DNA of 64,000 nt, taken from Euglena gracilis. Its lineage: Eukaryota; Euglenida; Euglenophyceae; Euglenales. This document shows, one piece after another, positions 9,144 through 18,605 of this stretch. Position 1 is the stretch's first letter, and every line of letters starts with the position of its first letter. The notes beneath the pieces were generated by a model, which made no database searches, was not told the DNA's origin, and worked only from the letters and a program-made list of their open reading frames with translations. Where the stretch lies: positions 6,804,010-6,868,009 of the forward strand of contig CP154955.1 in assembly GCA_039621445.1 (NCBI GenBank), read 5' to 3'. A program made the position numbers and the translations under genes.

Positions 9144-10892
9144 TCACTTCATCAGTTCCAACAATTCCTTGACGTCCAAATCCACCCCGTTCTCCACACA
9201 ATAGGCAACTACGTCTTTGTTGATTCTGAAGAAGAAATTCCCCAGTGGTTCCCATTGGTCCGCTTCTGGCCCAAATCCTTTCCACCGCACCAAAAATTCC
9301 GTCTTTCCGTTTTCATGACGGTGGTTGAGCACCCTTTCCACCTCCCACTCGTCGGGTCCAACTTCCAGTTCTTGTGCTTTCCCACACCAAAAATACAAAG
9401 GCACGGGGGTGGTCGAGTAAAGGTCTTCCACGTGTGGTTTCAGTTGGGAACGGTGGGCTGGTTGTCGCTTCCCTGGCTGAAGCTCCACCACATAGGAGTG
9501 GTCTCCCACTCTTTCCAGAACCACCGCTGGCCCTTTCCACCTGGGTTCCAACTTGTCGGTTCCAGGTTGTCGTTCAGGTTGGTACCAAACCTTGGACCCA
9601 ATTTGAAGGGCTGGGGGTTCACGTCGTTTCTGGTTCACAGCCTCTTTCCGAGCTTCCAGTTTTTCATTGAGCGTTAGGGCCACCCACCTGTCTTGTTCCT
9701 TCATTCGCTTGAGGAATTCGGTTGCACCTTCAGCCTCCCGCTGTGGTTTGTGCGGAATCCCACACAACGGTCGGTGTCGCCCAAAAACAATTTCATAAGG
9801 GGACAATCCAGCCTCACCCGGCACGTCGTGAATGGCTCTCAGGGCCCGTGGGAGGAGTTCCACCCACGGGACACCGTTTTCTGCAGCCAGTTTTGCAAGT
9901 TTCCGCATTACCTGCTGCCCGGCTACCTCTGCCCTTCCGTTCGCCTGATGGTGGTAAGCCTGTCCATAGGCAACCCTTACACCGTGTGCCGCGCACAGAG
10001 TTTTCCACCAGGCTGCTATGAACTGTGGACCCCTGTCGGAACTCACCACCGAGGGGATTCCGAACAGATCCCACTGTCGAAACATTTCCTTGGCCACCTT
10101 TTCTGCTGTGAGACCCTTGTTAAGATGGGGGGTAGCAACCATCCACCCACTCAATCGGTCCACACAAAGTGCCAAAGTGTCGTACCGTTTCCCTTCAAAA
10201 GTGGTTTCCGGTAGTGCAAAGAGGTCGACCGCCACGCTGTCCATCAGGTGGGGCGGGACCGGTGTTGGTTGTATCGGACACTTGAAAGGTTGATGGTTCG
10301 GCTCAGTGACCTGACACGTTTCACACATCCCCATCATTTTGCTGGTCAGTTTCTTTGCGTGTTGGTGGTCGGCGAAAAGAAACCACCGACCCATCTGATC
10401 CCATAGCCGTTCAGCCCCTGGGTGTCCCGCCGCTTCGTGGTGTTCCCTGATGACCCTCCCCATGACATCCCTTGGTACACACAAGAGTCCGTGTTTGAAG
10501 AGCCTTCCGTTTTCAAATCGGAAGCCCTCAGGCCATTCTTTGAACCCCGAATCCTCCAACCCCTTGAGCACAGGGCCCCACTTGGGGCACCCGCTGTACC
10601 CGCTCCTCCAGTCCTCGTCCATCACCGACTGCGACCCTGTCGGTGGAAGCTCCGGGGCGTGCACTCCCCTTGATGGAGGTCCCACAGGCAGGCTCGACGA
10701 AGATGAGGGACGCTGCGCGTCCTCGAGTCCGTTCTCCCCTGGACTTGCTGTTTTTGGAGGGTCCACAGGGTCCTCTTCCAAGGTTCTTCGCCTAGGGGGG
10801 TCTTCCTCTGTGGCTGTCCTCTTGGCCATTTCTTTATCTGGGGTTCCCTTTTCTTGTGTGCCTTCGGTGTCCCTGTCCTTGGGTTTTGTCAT
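9144..10892 (-). CDS. Element B integrase with chromodomain (separate ORF)
   Basis: 582 codons. After a charged ~100-residue leader comes an HHCC zinc finger (HHEAAGHPG, then CETCQ). The DDE core follows with MDSVAVDLF, SSDRGPQF and NGRAEVAG, then a GPY-type C-terminal part (RWKGPAVVLERVG). A C-terminal chromodomain closes it (WEVERVLNH, LVRWKGFGPEADQWEP). All catalytic residues are visible. The ATG (10892-10890) overlaps the RNase H stop as ATGA, so translation could be by termination-reinitiation. Most gypsy elements encode integrase within the pol polyprotein instead. The upstream linker holds a short duplicated G-run-containing stretch, so an indel there may have split a formerly continuous frame. 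Confidence 0.9.
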   Translation of the reverse strand: MTKPKDRDTEGTQEKGTPDKEMAKRTATEEDPPRRRTLEEDPVDPPKTASPGENGLEDAQRPSSSSSLPVGPPSRGVHAPELPPTGSQSVMDEDWRSGYSGCPKWGPVLKGLEDSGFKEWPEGFRFENGRLFKHGLLCVPRDVMGRVIREHHEAAGHPGAERLWDQMGRWFLFADHQHAKKLTSKMMGMCETCQVTEPNHQPFKCPIQPTPVPPHLMDSVAVDLFALPETTFEGKRYDTLALCVDRLSGWMVATPHLNKGLTAEKVAKEMFRQWDLFGIPSVVSSDRGPQFIAAWWKTLCAAHGVRVAYGQAYHHQANGRAEVAGQQVMRKLAKLAAENGVPWVELLPRALRAIHDVPGEAGLSPYEIVFGRHRPLCGIPHKPQREAEGATEFLKRMKEQDRWVALTLNEKLEARKEAVNQKRREPPALQIGSKVWYQPERQPGTDKLEPRWKGPAVVLERVGDHSYVVELQPGKRQPAHRSQLKPHVEDLYSTTPVPLYFWCGKAQELEVGPDEWEVERVLNHRHENGKTEFLVRWKGFGPEADQWEPLGNFFFRINKDVVAYCVENGVDLDVKELLELMK

Positions 10893-11728
10893 TTTTGAAG
10901 TTTTTTCTGGGGGGTCTCCTTCCCTGGTGTGACCTTACTCGTTTTTTCTGGGGGGGTCTCCTTCCCTGGTGTGACTTTACTCGTTGTGGCCGAATCCTCA
11001 CCAGTCTTGGCCCCTCCCCTTGTTGTGACGGCCACAACGAGGGGTGGGTCTCCCAAATTTTTCTGTGCCCGCAGCAATTCCTTCATTGAAACCACTGAGT
11101 AGCCCCTTTCCTCCTTCCTTTCCTGTTCGATTATTTCTTGCATGAGGCGGTCATCCTCCTCACTGCCGTGCACACTGACGTCGGCAAACGCCAGTGAGGC
11201 GGGATAGGCCCACCTGCTCAAGGCGTCAGCCACCACGTTGTCCTTCCCAGGCACGTAGGCTACCGTGATATCAAATTTTGAAAGGAGTTCGTGCCATCTG
11301 GCCCTACGTCCCGACAACCCTGTGGCTGTGTCCAGGTTTTCTGTGGCCCAGGACTCGATTGCCTTGTGATCGGTCAGGACCAGCACCGGTTGCATACCGA
11401 TCCATGAGGCCCATTTCTGAAGGGCCAGGATCACCGCGTATGTCTCCTTGTCCCGTGGTGTCCAAGTGCTGACCTGTCCCGGTGCCAATTTCCGTGAACA
11501 AAATGCCACTGGGGCCGTTTTCTTGGTCTGTGCCGTTGTGGTGTCCGGTTTCCCCAATCCATCCTCCACAAACTGCTCCAAGGCAGCCCCCACAGCCCTG
11601 CCACTGGCATCCACTCGGAGGATGAATGGCTTGTCGGGGTTGACCGTTTGCAGTTTGAGGCTGCCCAACAGTTTGTCCTTGATGGCCTGGAACGCCTTGC
11701 GTTCCTTCTACCCGAAAAACACAGGCAT
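10889..11728 (-). pseudogene. Element B RNase H region
   Basis: This encodes the RNase H domain that removes RNA from the RNA-DNA hybrid: FILRVDASGRAVGA (first Asp), RDKETYAV (Glu), LVLTDHKAIESW (Asp) and VVADALSRW (Asp). It is in the same frame as the RT ORF but separated from it by two TAG codons (11729-11731 and 11708-11710). The second stands where related elements usually have Trp in the F-x-W motif. The linker before integrase contains two copies of a TSKVTPGKETP unit. The product ends KKLQK at a TGA that overlaps the integrase ATG. Confidence 0.8.
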
Positions 11729-13696
11729 CTAGCTCCCCTTTTTTCCCAGTCCCTTTTTCACCTTGAGTTTTTCCATCAGGTCCGCTGCCAGCTCCGCGTA
11801 TCCTGGGATGTAGGAGGAGTAGTAGTTGGTGAATCCCAGGAATGCGCGGAGGGCTGTGATGGTTTTCGGTTCTTCCCACTTTTCCAGGGCCATCAGTTTT
11901 CCTGGGGCCGGTCTCCGTTGTCCTCCCCCCAGGATGTGTCCGCAGAATTCCACTTCATGGACAAAAAACTTACATTTTTTGATGTCGGCTACGAGCAGCT
12001 GTTTCTTGAGTGACTCCATGACTCTGCGGATGTCCTTGTCGTGCTGGAGGATTGTTGCCTCTTCCGTTCCCTGCCAAACTGTGCCTACGATGATGTCATC
12101 TACGTAGGGGTTGGCAATGTCTGCGACCTCCTCCAGGCTGTATTCAATGACCCTCTGGAAAATTGGGACTCCGTTTTTCATCCCCATCACCACTACTTTC
12201 CACTGCTTCGTTCCTTTTGGTGTACTACAGCAGGTGTAGGGTCGGGATTCCTTTCTCATGGGTACCTGATGGAAAGCATCTTTTAGGTCCAACACACTGT
12301 ACATTGCCCGTTGACCCTGTTGGACCAAGATGTCTTCGATCCGGGGGAGGGGGTGTGCGTCTGTCACTGTGGCCTCGTTCAGGGCCCTGAAATCCACCAC
12401 CCCCCTCCACTTTCCCCCTTTCTTGGCCACCACGAACGTGGGGCTGGACCAGTCACTTCTCCCATCCTCCACCTTTTCATCCCTGACCCTCTCGTCGACC
12501 ATGTCCAGGAGTGCCTGCCGGCGTTCTCCCGTCATGTGGATAGGTCTTTGTTTCTTTGCCACCGTCCCAGGTTTGAGTTCTATTTTCCCGAAACCCAGTG
12601 GACCACGTTCAGGGGGGTTTGGGTAGATCTTGTCCCTCAACACCACTCCCTCGTAGTCTTTGCGCAGCTTTGCGACCAAATCTGTCACCCTGTCTCCCTC
12701 CACAGCCTGCCCTTCAGGCACGGCTATCACTCCCTGGACCCCCTGTGGGGCTTTGCGTTTTCTGGCTTCCAGATGCTGGGCCAGATTTTCCAAAACTGTT
12801 TCGTCTTCAAACAAAAATTCTTCCGTTTCACCTGCTTCTGCAGGCACCTGCAGGTTCATGGCCCGCACCTTGCTGATTTTCTTCAAAATTTTTCTGTCAC
12901 CCTGCTCCCGTTCTCTTACCCCTTTCCAACTTGTCAGCAGGAGCAATGGTTCCCCTATCAGGGCCAGTGAATGTAGGTGTGGAAAAACCCCTAAGTGGTG
13001 TTGCTCCATCCAGGGATACCCCAAAATGGCATCCACCTGGATTGCCGCGTCGTGGAAGGTCCCCGTGGTTGTCCATTCCCTTGTGTTGTCTTGGATGAAA
13101 ATCTGGGCCGTGAATTTCAGTGTTAGTGTCGTTTCATGCAACCCTCCCCCCATCCGTGTGCCATCGGCAGTGACGAGGGCCAAGGGGTGGTTTGACACCG
13201 TGAAGGCTCCTGGGGGTAGAAGGTCTTTTCTGATCAGGTTGGTTTGGGCCCCTGTGTCCACGAGGGCCTTGAGGTCCACCGTTTCACCGTTCGGGCAGAC
13301 CGCACGAATGCCAATCAAAAGTTGTTTGGACTTCCCCCGTTTCACCACCTGTCCCAACAGTCGTTCCGATGCTGGCCCAAGCAACCGTTTTGGCAGGTGA
13401 ACGTTTTCATGGTGCCCCTGTGGGATATTTGGCTGTGCCGCGGTCCCCTGTGTGCTTTGTTCATCTTTCCAACCAGCCAAATCTTGGATCAGTTTTTCTG
13501 GGATTCGATACTTCTTGTTTCTGGAAATACTCGTCGTGTTGGAGATTTTCACCCGGTGACCCTTCTGCCCTGGGATCAGGTTGGGACATGTTCTCCCGTC
13601 ACACAACTTCTCCGTGCACTTGCAGAATATCTGGGCTGCCCCAGATTCGTGTTGGCTTTTTGTACCCCCAGTCGGAGTATTGACAATAGTCCACAT
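11729..13696 (-). CDS. Element B protease and reverse transcriptase
   Basis: 655 codons. The first ~55 residues hold a Cys/His cluster (FCKCTEKLC...CP...GH). This is probably the zinc-binding end of the preceding methyltransferase domain, read in a different frame. The aspartic protease motif ALVDTGAQTNLI is at about residues 144-155. RT follows, with SSPTFVVAKK, VVDFRALN, LDLKDAFHQVP, and the YVDD active site at about residues 531-534. A connection region comes next (CGHILGGGQRR, ALRAFLGFTNYY). The frame ends at a TAG before RNase H. It overlaps the methyltransferase ORF by 98 nt in a different frame, so a frame change is needed to make Gag-MT-PR-RT in one chain. Confidence 0.9.
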   Translation of the reverse strand: MWTIVNTPTGGTKSQHESGAAQIFCKCTEKLCDGRTCPNLIPGQKGHRVKISNTTSISRNKKYRIPEKLIQDLAGWKDEQSTQGTAAQPNIPQGHHENVHLPKRLLGPASERLLGQVVKRGKSKQLLIGIRAVCPNGETVDLKALVDTGAQTNLIRKDLLPPGAFTVSNHPLALVTADGTRMGGGLHETTLTLKFTAQIFIQDNTREWTTTGTFHDAAIQVDAILGYPWMEQHHLGVFPHLHSLALIGEPLLLLTSWKGVREREQGDRKILKKISKVRAMNLQVPAEAGETEEFLFEDETVLENLAQHLEARKRKAPQGVQGVIAVPEGQAVEGDRVTDLVAKLRKDYEGVVLRDKIYPNPPERGPLGFGKIELKPGTVAKKQRPIHMTGERRQALLDMVDERVRDEKVEDGRSDWSSPTFVVAKKGGKWRGVVDFRALNEATVTDAHPLPRIEDILVQQGQRAMYSVLDLKDAFHQVPMRKESRPYTCCSTPKGTKQWKVVVMGMKNGVPIFQRVIEYSLEEVADIANPYVDDIIVGTVWQGTEEATILQHDKDIRRVMESLKKQLLVADIKKCKFFVHEVEFCGHILGGGQRRPAPGKLMALEKWEEPKTITALRAFLGFTNYYSSYIPGYAELAADLMEKLKVKKGLGKKGS

Positions 13697-14756
13697 CCAC
13701 GAAGGGATATGGTTTCATGTACTCCCTGTGTCTGAGGTACCCATGTCTGGGATTTTCCAGCCACCATTTCTGCGGTCGCAGGAATTTCACGATCTCCAGG
13801 GCCTTTTTGGCCAATGCATCCCCCTTCTCCAGTTGTCTTGGTCTGGTTGTGAGTGCCAGGCTGAATTCCGTGCAGGGAACCCCACAGACCACCGTGTGGA
13901 ATTCCCCAGGTTTCAGAACTTTTTTGTAGTCCCACGTCAAAACATCCACCTGAAAATCTGCCCGCCACTTGGGGTCCAGGTCCACTGTCACCACCTGAAA
14001 CCCCATTTTTTCGTATGCTTGGCCCACCGACTTGGTACCACAGAAAAGGTCCAGCATTTTCCGTTTCGGTTCTGCTGAACGGTCCAAAACGTTTTTTTCC
14101 GGCAGGTCTGTTTTCCCCAGTGGCTGGTGTTCATCACCCCCCTCCTCTGTCTCCAAAGGTGGAACATGTTGCACCGTCCCGAAGTTGACCTTGGACGTTG
14201 GGTGTGGGGGGGTCATGTGCTGGTGGAAGCCCGTCAGGTAATCACAGCGCCCCGTGTGCCCACACACCAGCAGCACCTCCACTGGCCACTGTGTTTCCCT
14301 GCAGCCCTTGTCGATCCTGCCAAAAAATTTGGTTTTTGCGGGAAAAGTCATGGACATGAGGGTCAGTTTTCTGGCCTGTGGGTACCAAACTCGGTGTTTC
14401 AACTGAGGCACCACCAAAACTGCGTGGGCCTGGTCTGTCTGAATTTTTTTGATCACCTCTGGGATTTTGTCGAACGGGGGGTTGATCCACAGGAGGCTGC
14501 CCTGCCAATTTTTTTGGAAGGCATCTGTGCCGTGTGGGCTGCATGGTCCCCACCAACGCGGGAACCGCTTGTCCTGTTCTGTGGCGAAGGCATCCACCTG
14601 TGGTTGCAAACCGAAATGTGAGATGATTTTTTTCACAAAACTGTCCCGCACGTAGTACTGGTTGGTGATCCAACGGGAGGCTGCCCGCCCAAACCTGCAG
14701 CTAGCCTCCTCCCGTGGCACCTGAGTCTTTGTGTTTTGTCTTTGTCTGTTTTGCAC
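13599..14756 (-). CDS. Element B adenine-MTase-like domain plus cytosine-5 DNA methyltransferase domain
   Basis: 385 codons, open in the gag frame back to the gag TGA at 14900-14898. Residues ~30-170 form a domain with VDAFAT, WQGSLLWINPPFDKI (NPPF at 92-95) and VLVVPQ. This resembles the Dam-like N6-adenine methyltransferase module known from DIRS elements. Residues ~233-375 carry the C5-methyltransferase motifs: DLFCGTKSVG (I), VDLD, GVPCTEFS with the catalytic PC at 294-295 (IV), WWLENPRHGYL (VI), and QYSDWGYKKPTRIW (VIII). The usual target-recognition half is very short. The reading frame ends soon after motif VIII; a Cys/His-rich continuation is found in the overlapping PR-RT frame. Likely function: methylate element or host DNA at cytosine. 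Catalytic competence is inferred, not shown. Confidence 0.85.
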   Translation of the reverse strand: MQNRQRQNTKTQVPREEASCRFGRAASRWITNQYYVRDSFVKKIISHFGLQPQVDAFATEQDKRFPRWWGPCSPHGTDAFQKNWQGSLLWINPPFDKIPEVIKKIQTDQAHAVLVVPQLKHRVWYPQARKLTLMSMTFPAKTKFFGRIDKGCRETQWPVEVLLVCGHTGRCDYLTGFHQHMTPPHPTSKVNFGTVQHVPPLETEEGGDEHQPLGKTDLPEKNVLDRSAEPKRKMLDLFCGTKSVGQAYEKMGFQVVTVDLDPKWRADFQVDVLTWDYKKVLKPGEFHTVVCGVPCTEFSLALTTRPRQLEKGDALAKKALEIVKFLRPQKWWLENPRHGYLRHREYMKPYPFVDVDYCQYSDWGYKKPTRIWGSPDILQVHGEVV

Positions 14757-14897
14757 TTTCTGGTCTGAACCCCTGGATCCCTTACCTCCCTCCGTTCGCT
14801 GTTTCTGCTGCGGTAATGGCTCCTTTCTGTCCCTCTGTTCGGCTTGTTTACTCAGAGAGTCGCCCCTCTCGTCCCCTCCCTCCTTACCGCAGCTGCT

Positions 14898-17800
14898 TCA
14901 CTTCTGCCCCTGGGCAGCAACCTGCTGTCCAGTCTGCGGTGCTGCCGTTTTCTGTGCCCACCGTAGGGGCTGTGGACACTCTCGTTTGAAATGTCCCGGC
15001 TGTTCGCAGTTGTAACACCGTCCGTCATCTGGAGGTGGTACGTATCTGGGCTGTCCGGCTGTCCCAGAGTTCTGTGTCGACTGCCAGGACGGTTGTCCCT
15101 TTCCTGAATTTCCCTTCCCGCTCCCCTTCCCAGACCCTTTTCCCTTGCCTTGGTCAGGATACGAACCCTGTCCCTTGCCTTTCCCCTTCCCCTTGCTGTA
15201 ATCCACAGTGGTCCAGCCTGCCCAATTTTGGCCCTGATTTTGACTCTGTCCCTGATTGTAGGGGGCCGGGGGCTGGGGTTGTGGGGCACCCGAAGGCTGC
15301 CTTTCCTTTTCCGGAGTTGGTGGTCTGGGTTTTGGGGAATTGGAACGGGACCGGGTAGGTGGGGGTGTTTTGCTTCTGGGTCGAGAAGAATTGTTTTCTT
15401 TCACCTCCCGGACATACCCCCTTTTGTCACTGGATCTTGATCGATGTTCCCGTGGCTGGTTCTGCCACCCCCCGAAGTTTTTTCCGAACGTGTCAGATTG
15501 TTCCTGACATCTCAGTTCTGTTTCCACCTTTGCAAACATCTCCTCCAGGGACAGCTTTGTTTGTACCACTGTGAATCTGGGTTGGTGTCCTGAGGCCAGG
15601 GCTGTGCCGTTCTTCATCATCAGCAGCTGGGACGCCCTGCTGCCGTTCAGGCTGATGATGAAATCAGTTCCGTCGGCTGTCACGAGGAACCTTTCGTCAG
15701 CCCCAAGTGTGGCTGCCACCAGTCTTGTTACGTCTTCCCTGGTTGCCTCTGGGACCCCAGGTACGTTTGTCAGCCCCTTCAATTTCAGGGTGGGCCTGTC
15801 TTGGTTCCTCCTGTCTTGTTCACGAATGCAGTTTCTGCGCATCATTTCAGGCATGCGTTCAGCGACCAATGCGTATGCATCGTCTGTGGAGGGGTGCTCC
15901 AACCGACTGTAGAGCAGTTTGAAGCGTGCTTCAAACTCCCTCCATGCCCCCAGGGTCAGTTTTCCATCGCACCTGGGTTTCAGGTTTTTCAGCTCCTCCT
16001 TTATTGCCAGCTGGGTGTCCCCTTCGTACTTTTGGCAGAGCCAATTCCAAAATTCCTGATACCTGATTTTTTCTCCCCGTTCTTGTCGTCGCTGGAGTTC
16101 CAACCGGCCCGTCTCGTCAAGGCTTCCCTCCAAAATCGTCAGTTTCATGTCATCTGTGAGGGGTCCCTGTCCGGCTGACAATCGGTTCAGGTAAATGGGA
16201 AATTTCACAGAAAAATCTGCAAAATTTCCTTGGAGGAGCGGTCTGACCAGGTCTTTTGTCATGGCTGCACCCACTGGTCCCATCAGCAGCCCAATGGAGG
16301 GGGCAGCCTGTGCTGCCACTGGGGCGACAACCGTTTCTGCCCCCACATGAAAAATCGGTGTGTATGTGCTGCCGAATTGGAGGCCTGCTGTGTTTTGTGG
16401 CCCTGGGCTTTCTTCCGTCACCCATGTGAACAGATCCCGCGTTCGCGGCTGTGAGCTCTGGTTGGGGCAGGAGTTTTCCCGTTGTTGACTCTGTTGTTGC
16501 ATCATGTTTTTGATTTCCAACAGTTCCCTCTCCAGTCGCTGCTGGTGTTCCAGCATTGGGTCGGTCGGCTTCGGTCGAGGTTGAAAAGGTTGGGCGTCGG
16601 CTGAAAGTTCAAACACAGGTTGGGGTTTGGGGGGTTGGGTCCTTGACACGGGGGGGTCCTGTCGGATTGAAAGTTTTTTAAATTCTTCTTGTACCGTTTG
16701 CACCATTAGGGTTTTAAGGTCAGGGAGGTCCCAACCCACACCTGGCACAGGTTCTCGGGGTCCTCGAGTCCCCTCCCGGAGCTGTCCTGGGGGTCCTCGG
16801 GTCCCCTCCCTGGGCTGTGTTAGGGGGCTTTGGGGCCCCCAGACCCCCGTTGGGGTCACTGGCTGTGGGGCCGAGGCTGCTGGCTGTGGGGCTGGGGCCG
16901 CTGGCTGGGGTCCCCCCAACCCCCTCAGTTCTGCCCAAGCCTCCGGCTGGGGCCCAGATGTCAGCCCCTGCCCCGTGCTGGCTGTGGCTGGGCCTGGGCT
17001 TCGCTGCCTTGCTGCAGCCGCTGGCTGGGGTTCTTGGGTTTGCCCCTTCCCGTTTGGTGGTTCTGTTGTCCGTCTGGACACTTGGCCCACTGGCCCAGGG
17101 GCTGGGGTTTCTGGGGTTTTCCCCGTCCCCTGTTGTCGCCGGTCGCTGAGAGAGCTAGAGGCTGCTGAGAATGAATAAGATTGAGATTTTTCAAAACTTT
17201 CTTTTGTCTTTTGTGTCAGTTCCGTCAATTCATTTAATCTTCTTTCGGTGGCCTCCCATTTCGTTTGCCACAGTTGGTTCTGACTGTGGAACTCGGCAGT
17301 CAGCGATCTACACTGCTGCTGCCAAATTCCAGAGTCTTGCGTTTCTTTCAGTGTTGTTCGTGTGGTGAGGTCTGTCAGCTGTGCCTCCAACCGTCCCACC
17401 TTGTTTACCATCTGTCCCAGTGTGGATGACATGTCGATCCACCTGGCCTGGTCACTGGCTTCCTGCGACCCAGTTTTGAAAACCCCCTTTTGGAATTCCC
17501 CCAGTACCCTCCTGAAGGTTTGGGCCGATTCCTCCACCTTGTGTCCCAGCCCGGTCATTTCCTGGTTCAGGCGGTCGAATCTTCTTTTGTTGTCGTCGTT
17601 TGAGGCCAGGGTGTCCAGGCGTCTGGTCAAAATGGCCGTTTCCTGTGAAAGTTTAGTCATCCGCTGTTCCAGTGTTTGGTCCCGTTGCCCCTCGACCAGT
17701 TGTTCCACCCTTGCGTTCAGGCCTTTCATTGCCTTGGTAAAATGTTCTTGTGTTTGTTGGACCCTGTGGTTCAGTTCTTTCAGCGTCTCGTCACAGTTGC

Positions 17801-17912
17801 CGGCCAGTGTCCCTACCTGGCGTTCTGTCTCTGCCTCCCGTGATTTCACCTCCCGTTGACCTTCAGCCAACCCAGTCATTGTCTGTTCGACCCCCTGCAT
17901 TCGCATCTGCAA
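14898..17912 (-). CDS. Element B Gag (coiled coil, capsid, CCHC nucleocapsid)
   Basis: 1004 codons, in frame with 17913-18588 apart from one TAA. The first ~250 residues are heptad-like and predicted coiled coil (LAEGQREVKSREAETERQV and similar). A Pro/Gln-rich region is followed by a capsid-like region (LLQGNFADFSVKFPIYLNRL, then EFWNWLCQKYEGD). Next come an Arg/Ser-rich tail, a GKGKGKG tract and a terminal zinc knuckle, CYNCEQPGHFKREC. It would package element RNA. It ends at TGA (14900-14898). The next ORF stays in the same frame, so Gag-Pol could be made by UGA readthrough. Confidence 0.85.
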   Translation of the reverse strand: MQMRMQGVEQTMTGLAEGQREVKSREAETERQVGTLAGNCDETLKELNHRVQQTQEHFTKAMKGLNARVEQLVEGQRDQTLEQRMTKLSQETAILTRRLDTLASNDDNKRRFDRLNQEMTGLGHKVEESAQTFRRVLGEFQKGVFKTGSQEASDQARWIDMSSTLGQMVNKVGRLEAQLTDLTTRTTLKETQDSGIWQQQCRSLTAEFHSQNQLWQTKWEATERRLNELTELTQKTKESFEKSQSYSFSAASSSLSDRRQQGTGKTPETPAPGPVGQVSRRTTEPPNGKGQTQEPQPAAAARQRSPGPATASTGQGLTSGPQPEAWAELRGLGGPQPAAPAPQPAASAPQPVTPTGVWGPQSPLTQPREGTRGPPGQLREGTRGPREPVPGVGWDLPDLKTLMVQTVQEEFKKLSIRQDPPVSRTQPPKPQPVFELSADAQPFQPRPKPTDPMLEHQQRLERELLEIKNMMQQQSQQRENSCPNQSSQPRTRDLFTWVTEESPGPQNTAGLQFGSTYTPIFHVGAETVVAPVAAQAAPSIGLLMGPVGAAMTKDLVRPLLQGNFADFSVKFPIYLNRLSAGQGPLTDDMKLTILEGSLDETGRLELQRRQERGEKIRYQEFWNWLCQKYEGDTQLAIKEELKNLKPRCDGKLTLGAWREFEARFKLLYSRLEHPSTDDAYALVAERMPEMMRRNCIREQDRRNQDRPTLKLKGLTNVPGVPEATREDVTRLVAATLGADERFLVTADGTDFIISLNGSRASQLLMMKNGTALASGHQPRFTVVQTKLSLEEMFAKVETELRCQEQSDTFGKNFGGWQNQPREHRSRSSDKRGYVREVKENNSSRPRSKTPPPTRSRSNSPKPRPPTPEKERQPSGAPQPQPPAPYNQGQSQNQGQNWAGWTTVDYSKGKGKGKGQGSYPDQGKGKGSGKGSGKGNSGKGQPSWQSTQNSGTAGQPRYVPPPDDGRCYNCEQPGHFKRECPQPLRWAQKTAAPQTGQQVAAQGQK

Positions 17913-18588
17913 TTATTGAAGCACCTGCTCGCTTTGTTTCTGCTGGCCGAGTAATCCTATGAGGTGTTGCCCCTGGGTCTGTGTGCTTCCCCCTGCCACT
18001 TGCAGCAAACCCTGGAACCCGTTTATCTTTTCGTCCAGCAGCCCAGCCATCCCCCTCAGGTCCCGAATCTGTTGTGCCAGGTTCTCAAAGTGTCCCTGGT
18101 ACAGTCTGTTTTGACTTGTCACCATCCCCTCCAAGTTTTCCGTTACCGTGGCCAGGTTTGTGGACAGCTCCTCATACCCGCCTTCTGTTCGCCACACCAA
18201 CCCTTCTGTCTGTTCCCCCTGTGTAATCAGCTGCTGTTCCAAGCGTGTAAACTGCAGTTCCGTGGTGTTTTGAAGTCGTTGTATCACCTCTGTGGTTTTC
18301 TGATTCACAAACTCGGTGGCTCGCCTGAAAGTTTGGAATTCCTGTTGGAATTCCGTCATGTTCTGTACGAAACTGGACCACCAGCTTGTGTCGGCGAACC
18401 AGTCGTAATGTTCTGGTTCCGCCTCTGATTCCTCCACCCCTGCACCGTTGACCTGGAAGTGGTCTTCGTTCGGGCTCTGTCTTGCCGCTTCCAGGCTCAA
18501 CAGTTGGTTCTGAGTGTCTGTGCTGGGTTCTGGGTGGAATGTGAGCTGCAGTGGCTGTGTGTCTTGGTAGATGTCCCCCAGTTCGTCG
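17913..18588 (-). pseudogene. Element B Gag N-terminal part, truncated and closed by TAA
   Basis: Coding continues upstream of the main Gag frame with a Glu/Gln-rich, helical sequence (TEFQQEFQTFRRATEF, LQFTRLEQQL). It contains one in-frame TAA (17915-17913). Its 5' end is lost at 18588, where the sequence jumps to a TRIM fragment through a short filler. Copies of the first ~440 bp exist at 5745-6185 and 21510-21950, where they are joined to the gag start and LTR. Confidence 0.75.
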
Positions 18589-18605
18589 GGGGATTTCAGA
18601 TTCGG
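18589..18605. other. Filler at a rearrangement junction
   Basis: 17 nt between the truncated element B and the truncated TRIM. It contains GATTTCAG, also present at the start of the joined TRIM segment. This fits an end-joining event with short templated filler. Confidence 0.5.

Noticed and set aside
8015-9285. Pro/Ser/Thr-rich frames of 214-362 codons on the - strand
   Set aside because: Three overlapping frames are open simultaneously because of C-rich low complexity; no domain or codon bias favours one. Kept as the non-coding 3' region of element B with a caveat.
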